NCBI GenBank assembly: GCA_019115125.1
Contig: DXEG01000039.1
Location: 1-64,000, forward strand
Source: Candidatus Blautia faecipullorum
GTDB taxonomy: Bacteria > Bacillota > Clostridia > Lachnospirales > Lachnospiraceae
Reading direction: 5' to 3'
Length of the DNA: 64,000 bases
How positions within the stretch are numbered: position 1 is the stretch's first letter; each line of letters starts with the position of its first letter. Below, piece by piece: positions 52,368 to 61,525 of the stretch. Below the pieces are notes generated by a model that was not told the DNA's origin, did no database searches, and saw only the letters and a list, made by a program, of their open reading frames with translations. Both the position numbers and the translations under genes were made by a program.

Positions 52368-53726
52368 ATGAGCAGCTTACTGATTAAAAACATCGACACT
52401 CTGGTCTCATGCGACCGTCGGGATCGTATGTATCATAGTGTTAATTTGTACTGTGTCAACGGAATCATTCAGAATATTGGCAGCGACACACCGGAAGCGG
52501 ACCGCATCATTGACGGAAAAGACATGATCTGTTATCCCGGCCTTGTAAACACACACCATCATTTATATCAGATCTTCTCCAGAAATCTTCCACAGGTACA
52601 AAATCTGGAGCTTTTTGACTGGCTTACAGCATTATATGAGGTCTGGAAACAGTTAAATGAAAACACAATTTACCTGTCCTCTCTTACCGGAATGGGCGAG
52701 CTGATGAAAAATGGCTGCACCACTGTCTTTGATCATCACTATGTCTTTCCTGATCATTCAGGAAATTTACTTGAAGCTCAGTGGCGTGCAGCAAAAAAGC
52801 TTGGTGTGCGTATGCATTTCTCCCGCGGAAGCATGGACCGCTCCAAAAAAGATGGCGGACTTCCACCGGATTCTGTCGTGCAGACTGTAGACGAAATCCT
52901 AAAAGACAGCATGAACCTTATTGAAAAGTATCAGGACAGCTCTTTTCAGTCAATGAACCGAATCGCTCTGGCTCCCTGCTCTCCTTTTTCAGTATCAGAA
53001 GATCTTTTAAGAGAAAGTGCCAAACTGGCCCGGCAGTATCATGTACGGCTTCATACTCATCTGTGCGAAACACTGGATGAGGAAAAATTCACTCTGGAAA
53101 CAACCGGACTGCGGCCTCTCGCCTATATGGAAAAGCTTGGCTGGACTGGTTCTGACGTATGGTATGCTCATGGTATTCACTTTAATGACGACGAGCTGAA
53201 GCTTCTAGCCGAAACACAGACAGGCGTCTGTCATTGTCCGATTTCTAATATGAAGCTTTCCTCAGGCGTCGCAAGAATACCTGAAATGCTGAAGCTTGGG
53301 GTTCCTGTAGGTCTCGGTGTTGACGGAAGCGCAAGCAACGACGGGTCTGATCTTCTGGAGGAAATGAGGGTATGTTATCTTCTTCACAGGCTTCAGTCCA
53401 GTGAGGCCGCTCCCAGCGGATACGATATTTTGAAGATGGCGACATCCGGAAGCGCGCAGCTTCTCGGGCGGGAGCAGGAAATCGGAAGTCTGGAGACCGG
53501 AAAATGTGCGGATTTCTTTATGATAAACAAAAACCGGATCGAACTCGTCGGCGCGTGCCGGGATCCACTTTCTGTGTTATGTACAGTAGGTCTTAAAGGA
53601 GCTGTAGACTATACCGTAGTCAATGGAGTGGTCACTGTCGAAAATGGCCGTCTGTGTGCTATTGACGAGGAAAGACTGAGCAGTGATGCTGAAAAAGAAG
53701 TATCACGATATCTCCAGAATCTATAA
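52368..53726 (+). CDS. Amidohydrolase, 8-oxoguanine deaminase-like
   Basis: 452-residue metal-dependent hydrolase of the TrzA/AtzA-type deaminase group. Metal ligands: NTHHHLYQ (about 61), HTHLCET (about 232), HGIHF (about 272) and GVDGSASNDGSD (about 321). RGSMDRSKKDGGLPPDSVVQ resembles, from memory, the diagnostic segment of Pseudomonas 8-oxoguanine deaminase. Start at 52368 follows GGGAGG; an in-frame TTG upstream is rejected. Expected product would be urate-like or another oxo-heterocycle. Last gene of the operon. Confidence 0.85.
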   Translation: MSSLLIKNIDTLVSCDRRDRMYHSVNLYCVNGIIQNIGSDTPEADRIIDGKDMICYPGLVNTHHHLYQIFSRNLPQVQNLELFDWLTALYEVWKQLNENTIYLSSLTGMGELMKNGCTTVFDHHYVFPDHSGNLLEAQWRAAKKLGVRMHFSRGSMDRSKKDGGLPPDSVVQTVDEILKDSMNLIEKYQDSSFQSMNRIALAPCSPFSVSEDLLRESAKLARQYHVRLHTHLCETLDEEKFTLETTGLRPLAYMEKLGWTGSDVWYAHGIHFNDDELKLLAETQTGVCHCPISNMKLSSGVARIPEMLKLGVPVGLGVDGSASNDGSDLLEEMRVCYLLHRLQSSEAAPSGYDILKMATSGSAQLLGREQEIGSLETGKCADFFMINKNRIELVGACRDPLSVLCTVGLKGAVDYTVVNGVVTVENGRLCAIDEERLSSDAEKEVSRYLQNL

Positions 53727-53759
53727 TTATTTCAGCGGAGATTTTCTCCTGCATAGTAA

Positions 53760-53791
53760 AAGCCGGGAACCTGTTTCAATGTTCCCGGCTT
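53760..53791. terminator. Bidirectional terminator between convergent operons
   Basis: Perfect arms AAGCCGGGAAC and GTTCCCGGCTT with short T-rich tails on both sides, between the deaminase and creatininase genes. Confidence 0.88.
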
Positions 53792-53802
53792 ATTTAGGCT
53801 TT

Positions 53803-54546
53803 TTAGTTCTCCAGTGAATTCAACTGCTCTATGATGCTTCTGCACATAAACTCTGTCAGCTTTTCTCCTTTTTCCGCTGTAGCAAGATGGGCGCCGCCTA
53901 TAATCCCTGAGGGATGAACTTCACTGGTCATCCAGGAATCCTTCCTGAGGGGCAATGGAGCTATTTTTTTATCAAAATACGCTTCCAGCTCTCCCATATC
54001 TACTGTTTGCGGAAATTCATACAGCATCTGCGATGTTTCGTCTTCACCTGCATGTACTTCTTCATCAGGTGATGTCTGCATAACCGTCTCTGCGCAGCGA
54101 TAATAAATGGAATGCATTGTGTCGATCACATAAATATCGATCCCATACCTTCTCTTCCATTCCTGTGCAAATCCATGAAGAAATCCCTTATTTCCGCCAT
54201 GGCTGTTAAGAATGATCAGACGTTTCCACCCATGCTGCTTCAATGAAGATAATATATCTCCCATTAATGAAGCTAACGTTGCAGTTGTAAGTGTAACAGT
54301 CCCACAAAAATCCATATGCTCATGGCTAAGTCCGTAATGGATAGGAGGAAGCGCATAAATTTCCGGAATCACTGCTTTATCTCCCTCAAGCCGGCGCAGT
54401 ATATATTCGATTATAAAATCGTCTGTACCGACAGACATATGCGGCCCATGCTGTTCAATAGCTGCAACAGGAAGCATGGCATATATATTTTCTTTAGATA
54501 ATTCCTGATGATTTTTCCAGCTTAAATTACGATAAGAATGAATCAA
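53803..54546 (-). CDS. Creatininase family amidohydrolase
   Basis: 247 residues. Metal-site motifs AAIEQHGPHMSVGTDD (about 28-43), NSHGGNKGF (about 114-122) and HAGEDETS (about 167-174) are complete. Family members open cyclic amides: creatinine, formamidopyrimidine intermediates (ArfB), dimethylpyrimidine salvage, mycofactocin maturation. The island context suggests a ring-derived amide. Follows the enamidase-like gene by 21 bases in the same operon. Confidence 0.92.
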   Translation of the reverse strand: MIHSYRNLSWKNHQELSKENIYAMLPVAAIEQHGPHMSVGTDDFIIEYILRRLEGDKAVIPEIYALPPIHYGLSHEHMDFCGTVTLTTATLASLMGDILSSLKQHGWKRLIILNSHGGNKGFLHGFAQEWKRRYGIDIYVIDTMHSIYYRCAETVMQTSPDEEVHAGEDETSQMLYEFPQTVDMGELEAYFDKKIAPLPLRKDSWMTSEVHPSGIIGGAHLATAEKGEKLTEFMCRSIIEQLNSLEN

Positions 54547-54567
54547 TGCAATTCCCCCTTTTTGTTT

Positions 54568-55851
54568 TTACATGATTTTGAATCCAGTCTGCGAACTGAG
54601 GCCTTCATAATGTCTTCCTACCTGCGGCGGGAAAAACAGATGCTCGGTAATACCTGTAACAAAATCTGGCATATTTTCAATTTTGCAGGTGCGGGCTGTC
54701 GGCCTGGAATCCTTTCCTCTGTAGGCGATTATTCTTCCATCCACTATTACCAGAGAATTTCCAAACGGATCTCCATGTTCAATCGCCTTCAGCGCGTCAG
54801 TTCCACAGGATCCCGGCGGGTTATCAATAACCTGGAGATCTGCTTCCCTTCCTACTTCTATTTTACCGGTATTCAGACTGTAAAGATCCGCCGTGTTGCC
54901 TGTCGCCATTGCAATACATTTTTCTGCCGGAATATCGTTCAGAGCGGAGGCCTTTACAATGCACCGATTGATCGCCCCTGGCATAGATGCCTGTCCTGTG
55001 GGAGAATCACTACCCATAACCAAACGGTGCAGCTCGCCTTTTTGGTCCATATGTCTCAGCATTTTGTTAAAGTTTACAAAGTTGCCGTTTACTACAAGCT
55101 CCAGCGGAATATCGCAATCATCCATTAATCTCTGAATGTGAGAAAATTCGACACCTGTAGAGCCTCCGTTTGTATGGGCAACCTTATTCGGCTTCAGCTT
55201 CAGAATATTTTCTGAGGTTACCCAGGACGATCCAGGAATAGAAGGCGGCGCAAGATGCACGGAATAGAAAAAGTCATACTTACGCGCCCACTCCAGCATA
55301 GGCTCTACTTCTGCCGGGTCGCATAATCCGCCTCCTCCAATTTCAGCAATCAGCCATACACCGGCATCATGCATTTCCTTAAAATCCTGCTCAGTCAAAC
55401 CATGAACCAGCACAAGCGCGCCTCCATGAAACTTCAGTCCGCCGCCGGGACGAAAACGGTCAAATACTCGTTTGGATAAAATAGCCGCTGCCTTACATCC
55501 AATAGCATCATCATAGAATCGCGGCCATCCCGGCCCCTGCTCCCCCTCTGATACCATAGAAGTCGTTCCGGAATATAATGCGTCAGCATAGCATCCCACA
55601 GCTCCTCTCTGAGGCGCATAATCATCCAGCGTGTTATGAACATGGCAGTCAATAAATCCCGGGCACACAATCTGTCCGTCTACGTCAACTACCATATCAA
55701 TGTCTTCAAAATTCAAGTCCTTCTCATAGCCTATCTCTGCGATCATGCCGTCTCTTACTACAATAGTATCACCAGAAATTATGCCTTTTGTAATATCTCC
55801 GCTGACAATTTTATCAATGTTTTTAAGAACCAGATTGTTACCTTTTACCAT
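54568..55851 (-). CDS. Enamidase-like amidohydrolase
   Basis: 427 residues. Binuclear metal start DCHVHNTLDDYAPQRGAVG (about 69-87), HGGALVLVHGLTEQDF (about 142-157), VMGSDSPTGQASMPGAIN and MATGNTADLYSLNTGKIEVG (about 312-340) closely follow enamidase of nicotinate fermentation in Eubacterium barkeri, which opens 6-oxotetrahydronicotinate to 2-formylglutarate. That pathway's other genes are absent, so a different cyclic enamide is likely. AGGAGG before the ATG; operator and promoter upstream. First gene of the enamidase-creatininase operon. Confidence 0.88.
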   Translation of the reverse strand: MVKGNNLVLKNIDKIVSGDITKGIISGDTIVVRDGMIAEIGYEKDLNFEDIDMVVDVDGQIVCPGFIDCHVHNTLDDYAPQRGAVGCYADALYSGTTSMVSEGEQGPGWPRFYDDAIGCKAAAILSKRVFDRFRPGGGLKFHGGALVLVHGLTEQDFKEMHDAGVWLIAEIGGGGLCDPAEVEPMLEWARKYDFFYSVHLAPPSIPGSSWVTSENILKLKPNKVAHTNGGSTGVEFSHIQRLMDDCDIPLELVVNGNFVNFNKMLRHMDQKGELHRLVMGSDSPTGQASMPGAINRCIVKASALNDIPAEKCIAMATGNTADLYSLNTGKIEVGREADLQVIDNPPGSCGTDALKAIEHGDPFGNSLVIVDGRIIAYRGKDSRPTARTCKIENMPDFVTGITEHLFFPPQVGRHYEGLSSQTGFKIM

Positions 55852-55881
55852 TTTTTACCTCCTGTAATATTATTTTCCGTC

Positions 55882-55892
55882 GTACGTCTTAC
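55882..55892. promoter_or_regulatory. GTACG-A-CGTAC operator, site 2 (one mismatch)
   Basis: Minus-strand GTAAG-A-CGTAC, nine bases beyond the enamidase -10 box and just before its start. Confidence 0.7.
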
Positions 55893-55901
55893 CTATTATG
55901 A

Positions 55902-55930
55902 ATTTTATCACATTTTTACGTGGGATACAA
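55902..55930 (-). promoter_or_regulatory. Promoter of the enamidase-creatininase operon
   Basis: Minus-strand TTGTAT (55925-55930), 17-base spacer, TAAAAT (55902-55907). Confidence 0.7.
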
Positions 55931-55963
55931 GATATATTTTAAATATTCTATAAATATATCATC

Positions 55964-55974
55964 GTACGACGTAC
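55964..55974. promoter_or_regulatory. GTACG-A-CGTAC operator, site 3
   Basis: Perfect palindrome in the divergent region, 87 bases before the GntR start, directly after an AT-rich stretch with TATAAA that could be its -10 box; suggests autoregulation. Confidence 0.75.
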
Positions 55975-56061
55975 TATGTTCATCATTACACTTGCTTTTT
56001 TCTTTTTATCATATTATTATTTATTTAAACACCTAATTTATGGATTCAGGAGATGTAAGTT

Positions 56062-56820
56062 ATGAAAAAATCAAATGCAAAACGAATTTTAAAAAGTACA
56101 ACAAAAAGTCAGCAGGCATATGAATCTTTATACGAAGATGTATCCAATATGGAACCGGGAAAAAATAAATTTCCCTCAGAAGAGGAACTGTCCGACGAAT
56201 TCGGAGTCAGCCGCGCAACTGTCCGGGATGCCCTTGTACGTCTGCGCATGGATCGTATCATCACCTCCCATCAGGGGTTAGGCACCTATGGACATCCTTC
56301 TGTTTTTAAGCTTAAAAATCGTATTGACCAGGACACAGACTTTGGCGTAATGCTGAAAAAACAGTATAATGACGTAAAAATAGAAACAGAGTGGGAAATG
56401 CTGGAGCACGGAAACAATACCTTCCGTGAATTTTTTCAGGATACTCCCGCCTTAATGAGCTGCTGGATATATTCGGCTGATAATCTCAAACGCCTCTATA
56501 CCAGATTCTACATCCCTCAGGATCTTATCACGATACCGCTGGAACCGGATCTGCATATAGAAAGTCTTCCGGAATTCAGCCAGAAATATATGATAAAAAG
56601 CAAAGATGATGAAAGCAATTACATTGACTACTGTTCAATGAAATGTAAAATAAAATTTGATGAAAAAGCCTGCCAGCAGCTTGACATTGCCCCTGGCACT
56701 CCCCTGCTCTGCTTTGATGAAATTATATATAATATCAGCGATCGTGTCGTTGGCGTAGGGGAAGTTTTCGTTCATCCGGAAAATATGGTAATGTCTCTTG
56801 TTGCTCCGTTTAAGCTTTAA
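56062..56820 (+). CDS. GntR-family regulator with UTRA domain
   Basis: 252 residues. N-terminal winged helix: KNKFPSEEELSDEFGVSRAT then VRDALVRLRMDRIITSHQGL (about 33-72), a textbook GntR domain although SQQAYESLYEDV replaces the common Y-x-I start. The rest is a UTRA ligand domain (HutC subfamily, about 100-250). AGGAG precedes the ATG by ten bases. It lies centrally in the island and is the only regulator there, with five palindromic sites nearby; predicted to repress all units until an effector (substrate or intermediate) binds. Confidence 0.92.
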   Translation: MKKSNAKRILKSTTKSQQAYESLYEDVSNMEPGKNKFPSEEELSDEFGVSRATVRDALVRLRMDRIITSHQGLGTYGHPSVFKLKNRIDQDTDFGVMLKKQYNDVKIETEWEMLEHGNNTFREFFQDTPALMSCWIYSADNLKRLYTRFYIPQDLITIPLEPDLHIESLPEFSQKYMIKSKDDESNYIDYCSMKCKIKFDEKACQQLDIAPGTPLLCFDEIIYNISDRVVGVGEVFVHPENMVMSLVAPFKL

Positions 56821-56824
56821 CACA

Positions 56825-56864
56825 GCAGCCGCGGCCTGTAAAAAGACCGCGGCTGCATTTTTTT
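56825..56864 (+). terminator. Terminator of the GntR gene
   Basis: GCAGCCGCGG/CCGCGGCTGC followed by a seven-T run; it overlaps the 3' end of the convergent ABC ATPase gene. Confidence 0.92.
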
Positions 56865-57936
56865 ATAACGCTCTGATATTTTTCCCTGCTTTATCAAAAA
56901 CCACACCATGGTTTATATCCATAGCTATCATCATTTCCTCTCCCGGCTCCAGGCGTATTGTATGTGATACTTTACTGCAGTATTTTTTACCGCTGATCTG
57001 AAAATATATCAGGGTTTCAGAGCCAAGATTTTCCACAAGAGAAGCATTTACCTTTATACAGAAGGCGCCGTCCGCATGTTCAGACAGTTGAATATGTTCT
57101 GGCCGGAGACCAAGCACATACTCCCCTTCGGGCATTTTTTTCATTATATCTGACATACAGGAATCAGGAACAGTGATACCCTCTATGCTGCATCTCCCAT
57201 TTTTCTTTTCAATTTCGAAAAAGTTAATAGAAGGTGTACCCAAAAATCCCGCTACAAACTGATTCGACGGTTTCTCATAGAGCTCCATCGGCGTCCCGAT
57301 CTGCTGGATACATCCGTCGTTAAGTATAGCAATACGATCGCCCAGAGTCATGGCCTCTTCCTGATCATGCGTTACAATAACTGTGGTGATTTTTAATTTG
57401 CGCTGCAGCTCTTTGATTTCTACCCGTACCTGACGGCGGAGCTTCGCATCCAAATTGGACAGTGGTTCGTCCAGAAGCATCAGTTTGGCGCGAATCGCTA
57501 CTACTCTGGCGATTGCCACCCTCTGCTGCTGACCGCCTGATAATTGATTCGGATACCTCTCCGCATAGGTAAGCATATCGACCACTTTCAAGGCTTCCTC
57601 AACCCGGACAGCACGCTCCTGCGGCGGTATTTTTTTCATTTTCAGACCAAACTCAACATTTTGACGAACAGTCATATGAGGGAAAAGGGCATAATTTTGG
57701 AACACAACGCCGATATTTCTTTTATATGCCTCCAGATCCAGAATACTTTCCCCATCAATGCGTACGTCTCCGTCATTAGCCTCTATAAACCCAGCGACTA
57801 TACGCAGGATTGTTGTTTTTCCGGAGCCGCTTGGTCCCAGCAGCGCCACCATTTCACCGTCATTGACTACTATATTGGTATTTTTCAAAACCTGGTTTGT
57901 CTTGTAAGACTTTGATAAATTCGTAATCTCCAGCAC
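56863..57936 (-). CDS. ABC transporter ATP-binding protein (PotA-like)
   Basis: 357-residue ABC ATPase with C-terminal TOBE-type regulatory domain (about 245-357). Walker A LLGPSGSGKTTIL (about 33-45), signature LSGGQQQRVAIARV (about 134), Walker B LMLLDEPLSNLDAKL and VTHDQEEAMTLGDR are complete. Closest to the polyamine/Fe3+/opine importer group. Last gene of the SBP-permease-permease-ATPase operon and 15 bases after the second permease. Confidence 0.92.
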   Translation of the reverse strand: MLEITNLSKSYKTNQVLKNTNIVVNDGEMVALLGPSGSGKTTILRIVAGFIEANDGDVRIDGESILDLEAYKRNIGVVFQNYALFPHMTVRQNVEFGLKMKKIPPQERAVRVEEALKVVDMLTYAERYPNQLSGGQQQRVAIARVVAIRAKLMLLDEPLSNLDAKLRRQVRVEIKELQRKLKITTVIVTHDQEEAMTLGDRIAILNDGCIQQIGTPMELYEKPSNQFVAGFLGTPSINFFEIEKKNGRCSIEGITVPDSCMSDIMKKMPEGEYVLGLRPEHIQLSEHADGAFCIKVNASLVENLGSETLIYFQISGKKYCSKVSHTIRLEPGEEMMIAMDINHGVVFDKAGKNIRAL

Positions 57937-57951
57937 GATTTTTCCTCCATT

Positions 57952-58755
57952 CTAAAAGTATTTTGACCAATGCGCGAACTTCTCCGCAAGCACAGAAACA
58001 ATCAGCACTATGATGATGATAATAGTTGAATAGGCCAAAATCATCGGATTAAGCCCCTCTGTCACCATTGATGAATAAACTCTAACTGGAAACGTAGTTA
58101 AGCTGCTCACACTGATAAACAGTGTTATGATTAATTCCGAGAAAGAAAGCATAAATCCAAACATAGAGGCTACGATAATTCCAGGTGCAATAGATGGAAG
58201 TGTCACATAAAAAAATGCTTTTACAGGCGTCGCTCCAAGACTGTTTGCCGCGTCTACAAGGCCATAGTCAAATTCAGCGAGACATGTACCGACAACTCTG
58301 ATATAATAGGGAGTCGCAACAATCACATGCGCTAAAACCAGAGTCCAGAAATTACCTCTTATTCCTAATTTAGCCAGCCAGAGCATAAGTCCCACTCCAA
58401 GAGCTATCATTGGCAAAAACAACGGCGCCATAAACAATACCTGCATTTTCTTTATTATTTTCCTGCTTCCTCTTGTCAGGGCAAAGCATGCGGGTATACA
58501 GAGAAGGTCCCCCGCAAGCATTGCGCACACGGCAATTTTAAGGCTGGAGGCCAGCGAATTAATATGTTCTCTGTTTTGAAATGCTTCTTTATACCAACGC
58601 AGACTAAAGGAAGTAGGAGGAAATTGAAAATACTCTGTATTACTGACAGATGCACCTACAACAGCAATCATAGGCGATACTATAAAAAGCAGAATTAAGA
58701 TCACAATAATTGAAAAAATAGTTTTTGAAATAAATTTTTTTCTTTTCAATTTCAT
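57952..58755 (-). CDS. ABC transporter permease (PotC-like)
   Basis: 267 residues with about six hydrophobic segments and the EAA loop ANSLGATPVKAFFYVTLPSI. The ATG at 58755 overlaps the stop of the upstream permease as ATGA, so translation is coupled; the in-frame open stretch to 58956 is inside that gene and rejected. GGAGGG directly abuts the ATG, and a TTG two codons in would have better spacing, so exact initiation is uncertain. Confidence 0.87.
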   Translation of the reverse strand: MKLKRKKFISKTIFSIIVILILLFIVSPMIAVVGASVSNTEYFQFPPTSFSLRWYKEAFQNREHINSLASSLKIAVCAMLAGDLLCIPACFALTRGSRKIIKKMQVLFMAPLFLPMIALGVGLMLWLAKLGIRGNFWTLVLAHVIVATPYYIRVVGTCLAEFDYGLVDAANSLGATPVKAFFYVTLPSIAPGIIVASMFGFMLSFSELIITLFISVSSLTTFPVRVYSSMVTEGLNPMILAYSTIIIIIVLIVSVLAEKFAHWSKYF

Positions 58756-59612
58756 CCCTCCTGTCTTTTGGCCGCTTTGCGAGGCGCAATATTGGTTATG
58801 CAAAATACCACCAGAACCAGCGCTATCAAAAGCATGGCGATAGCTGACGCAAACGGCCAGTTGTATACCTGCATTGCCTGTTGGTAAATTGTAGTTCCAA
58901 TTACAGCTACTTTGCCTCTTCCCAGGAGCAGCGGTGTAGTGTAGGAGTTCAGACAACAGCCGAAAACAAGAACAAAGCCTGAGATCACACCGGATTTGCT
59001 TAACGGAAGAGTAATACGCAGGAAGCGCTGAAGACCGTTTGCTCCCAGATTATCCGCAGCCTCCAGAACATTTTCGGGAATTGTCTGTATTGAATTCATA
59101 ACCGGCAGAATCATATAAGGCAGAAATCCCTGCGTTAGCCCGATAATCACTCCTGACGCTGTTCCCAAAAATTCAATAGGTTCCTTAATAATCCCGAGAG
59201 CCAGCAATGCGTTATTAATCGGCCCGTAGCTTGTCAGCATTCCATATAACCCCAGTGTCTGTACCATAACGCCAGCCACCAGCGGAAGGATTACCACAAC
59301 CAGAAGGATGGTTTTTGCATACCCCCTGCATTTAGATATAAAATAAGCCACCGGATATCCCAGAACAGAACATATAACAGCGGTAAGCAGACTTATTCCT
59401 ATTGTGCGTCCGATCACTCTCGGATAAAAGCTGTCTTCAAAAAATTTCGCATAGGAATCTATGGTATATGGCGTTGTCGGAATTACCTGTCCTGATTTAT
59501 AAGACAAAAAACTATAATAGAGCAACACAATAAAGGGAATTATAAAAAGAATAATAAATACTATCGTCAGCGGAATCAGCATAAAATTCGCTTTATTGAC
59601 TGACTTCTTCAC
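58752..59612 (-). CDS. ABC transporter permease (PotB-like)
   Basis: 286 residues, six or so hydrophobic segments; EAA loop AADNLGANGLQRFLRITLPL (about 187-206). The N-terminus FMLIPLTIVFIILFIIPFIV and LLYYSFLSYKSGQ fit PotB/PotH. Forms the membrane channel with the PotC-like partner. Separated from the binding-protein gene by a hairpin that may lower permease expression relative to the binding protein. Confidence 0.9.
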   Translation of the reverse strand: MKKSVNKANFMLIPLTIVFIILFIIPFIVLLYYSFLSYKSGQVIPTTPYTIDSYAKFFEDSFYPRVIGRTIGISLLTAVICSVLGYPVAYFISKCRGYAKTILLVVVILPLVAGVMVQTLGLYGMLTSYGPINNALLALGIIKEPIEFLGTASGVIIGLTQGFLPYMILPVMNSIQTIPENVLEAADNLGANGLQRFLRITLPLSKSGVISGFVLVFGCCLNSYTTPLLLGRGKVAVIGTTIYQQAMQVYNWPFASAIAMLLIALVLVVFCITNIAPRKAAKRQEG

Positions 59613-59643
59613 GTTTTCACCCCCAAAACATAATTATATACAC

Positions 59644-59680
59644 AAAATGGGGATACGGATATGATCCATATCCCCATTTT
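59644..59680 (-). terminator. Intra-operon attenuating hairpin
   Basis: AAAATGGGGATA/TATCCCCATTTT perfect 12-bp stem with inner GGAT/ATCC. Lies between the binding-protein and first permease genes; short U-tract, so partial termination is likely. Confidence 0.7.
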
Positions 59681-59689
59681 GGTCATATG

Positions 59690-60736
59690 TTAATTACCTT
59701 CAATTATTTTATTATACATGTCTGTCCAGTCGCTTTCACGGGTCAGAATATAATCCCAATCCAAAGTAACCAGCTTATCTACCTCGTCCCCGTAAACAAG
59801 CTTCTCCGCAATCTCGTCGTCAACCACTACCTCTTTATTACAAGGTGAGAAATAAATATTTTCCGCATATGCAGTCTGCGTTTCCACACTCAGACATCTG
59901 TTGACAAACTCTTTGGCCAGAGCCTCATGGGCGGTATTTTTTGAAATCACAATCGTATCCTTCGCAAGCACTGATCCCGGATCAGACGGATAGACGAACT
60001 CCACAGGAAAGCCCTGTTCAATATAATCATTACTATAGCTGTTAAACATTACAGCCGCCTTTACAGTGCCCTGCTTCATCTCCAAAAACAGCTCGTCTAA
60101 ATCTGTAAAGAAAAGTGGGAACGGTCCCAGCTCTGCAATTTTGTCAAATACTTCTTCTTCCTGTGTCTCCAGATCCAGATCCCATGCCTGCGCCGTTATA
60201 TCTACAAATGCGTCATCTTCAAAGCTGGGGAATGTAGTAAGAGATACCTTTCCTTTTAAATCTTCCCTCCACAGATCCTTCCAGGACGTAATCGGTTCTG
60301 TAACAAGCTCGTTATTATAGCAGATACCCAGCCCCATAATGGACATCCCATATCCTCCGGTCTGCGCAAAATCGTACAGTGAATCAAAGTTGCTTAACGA
60401 CGTATCCACCTCCTGCGCAACTCCATCGTCAATGGCCTGCTTTGATTCATAAATATTAAGAAACAGTACGTCCATGGATGGATTATCTACTTCTGCATAC
60501 ATTTTAGCCTTACGCTCGCTTGTTCCCCCCAAAACAAGCTCTATATTGCAGCCGTACTCTTCTTCCATCGGATCAACAACACTTTCACGGAGCACTTCTT
60601 CTATTGTCCCGCCCCAAACGCCAACTACAAGAGTTTCATCTTTAAAATCCTTTTCCTCTTCGTCCGCAAAAGCCACGACTGGCATACTACAGGCCATCAC
60701 AGCCGCAAGTAATACACTTAATAACCTTCTCTTCAT
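59690..60736 (-). CDS. ABC transporter substrate-binding protein (PotD-like)
   Basis: 348-residue periplasmic-binding-type protein. Signal segment about 1-25; MAC at residue 16 could serve as a lipobox (VMAC), or cleavage may occur at AFA-DEE. ETLVVGVWGGTIEEVLRESV starts domain I, and MDVLFLNIYESKQAIDDG and GLGICYNNELV are typical of extracellular-solute-binding family 1/8. The usual polyamine Trp/Asp site is not obviously kept, so the ligand probably is not spermidine. First gene of the importer operon. Confidence 0.88.
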   Translation of the reverse strand: MKRRLLSVLLAAVMACSMPVVAFADEEEKDFKDETLVVGVWGGTIEEVLRESVVDPMEEEYGCNIELVLGGTSERKAKMYAEVDNPSMDVLFLNIYESKQAIDDGVAQEVDTSLSNFDSLYDFAQTGGYGMSIMGLGICYNNELVTEPITSWKDLWREDLKGKVSLTTFPSFEDDAFVDITAQAWDLDLETQEEEVFDKIAELGPFPLFFTDLDELFLEMKQGTVKAAVMFNSYSNDYIEQGFPVEFVYPSDPGSVLAKDTIVISKNTAHEALAKEFVNRCLSVETQTAYAENIYFSPCNKEVVVDDEIAEKLVYGDEVDKLVTLDWDYILTRESDWTDMYNKIIEGN

Positions 60737-60832
60737 TTACCGATCCTCCTTGTTCTAAATTTGTTGGAATCATACGCATCAGGATATGACGCATATATTG
60801 TTGAAAATCCGCAATTAAATTTTAGGTAATAG

Positions 60833-60843
60833 GTACGACGTAC
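60833..60843. promoter_or_regulatory. GTACG-A-CGTAC operator, site 4
   Basis: Perfect palindrome 11 bases beyond the -10 box of the importer promoter. Confidence 0.8.
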
Positions 60844-60854
60844 GTCATATACTT

Positions 60855-60883
60855 ATAATAACGTCTAACCCTGTTTTTGTCAA
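60855..60883 (-). promoter_or_regulatory. Promoter of the ABC importer operon
   Basis: Minus-strand TTGACA (60878-60883), 17-base spacer, TATTAT (60855-60860). The rest of the 306-base gap 60737-61042 holds the operator, an AT-rich stretch and the terminator of the next operon; no gene seen. Confidence 0.85.
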
Positions 60884-60987
60884 TAATATAACTTCAATTT
60901 AAAATATTTTTTTAAACTTTCTGGATTTATCAAAAGGATTCGTTAAATAGTCTCTTATTACTTTTTTATGATACTCCCCCTTTTTTG

Positions 60988-61032
60988 CAAAAAACAGAGG
61001 TAAATAATTCCATCCGGAACCATTCGCCTCTG
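60988..61032 (-). terminator. Terminator of the PfkB-cupin operon
   Basis: Minus-strand CAGAGG and CCTCTG close a long imperfect stem with an inner GGTTCC/GGATGG-type pairing, then a run of six T. Confidence 0.75.
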
Positions 61033-61042
61033 CTGCTAATTC

Positions 61043-61516
61043 CTATTCATTTTTTAGAACAATACGCAAACTCCCTCCTTCAATCTGACTGCATATTTCA
61101 TTCCTGCCGGACAGCAGTTCAAAATAGTCGACAGGCCCGGTCACTCCGCGGCAGATATCGTACCATACCCCAGGCTGCAATAGTATAATCTCTCCTGGAT
61201 TCAGGATAAACGCTTCTATTGAATCTATTCCGGGAGACAGACTGTCCTCCCGCCCCGCCACAGTCAGAATCATTCTCTGAGTTCCACAGATAATAAGCTT
61301 CTGTCCATCACTTTTTTTCATTTTATCCAGAATAAAAGGCTGCACAGAATCACAGTGGCATATTCCAATACCCGCGCTTTGATCTATACATATTCCTTCT
61401 GTCATCCAGCATTCCCATCCGGTTCCGCTGAAAGCCTCATAATCTGTCAATTTTATAAATGTACCGTAACGCCCGCAGGCTTCTTTCCGGGCGTCAACTG
61501 CATATATTTCTTTCAT
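61043..61516 (-). CDS. Ureidoglycolate-lyase-like cupin protein, copy 1
   Basis: 157 residues. PFILDKMKKSDGQKLIICGT (about 60-79), RMILTVAG, and SIEAFILNPGEIILLQPGVW (about 99-118) follow the AllA (ureidoglycolate lyase) fold pattern. AllA cleaves ureidoglycolate to glyoxylate and urea in the ureide pathway. It is a divergent paralogue of the next gene, ten bases apart. Actual substrate may be another ureido or carbinolamide acid from the island's ring-opening steps. Confidence 0.7.
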   Translation of the reverse strand: MKEIYAVDARKEACGRYGTFIKLTDYEAFSGTGWECWMTEGICIDQSAGIGICHCDSVQPFILDKMKKSDGQKLIICGTQRMILTVAGREDSLSPGIDSIEAFILNPGEIILLQPGVWYDICRGVTGPVDYFELLSGRNEICSQIEGGSLRIVLKNE

Positions 61517-61525
61517 AACTCCTCC

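Noticed and set aside
53017-53445. Small frames inside the 8-oxoguanine-deaminase-like gene.
   Set aside because: Alternative frames of a conserved enzyme gene, no start signals.
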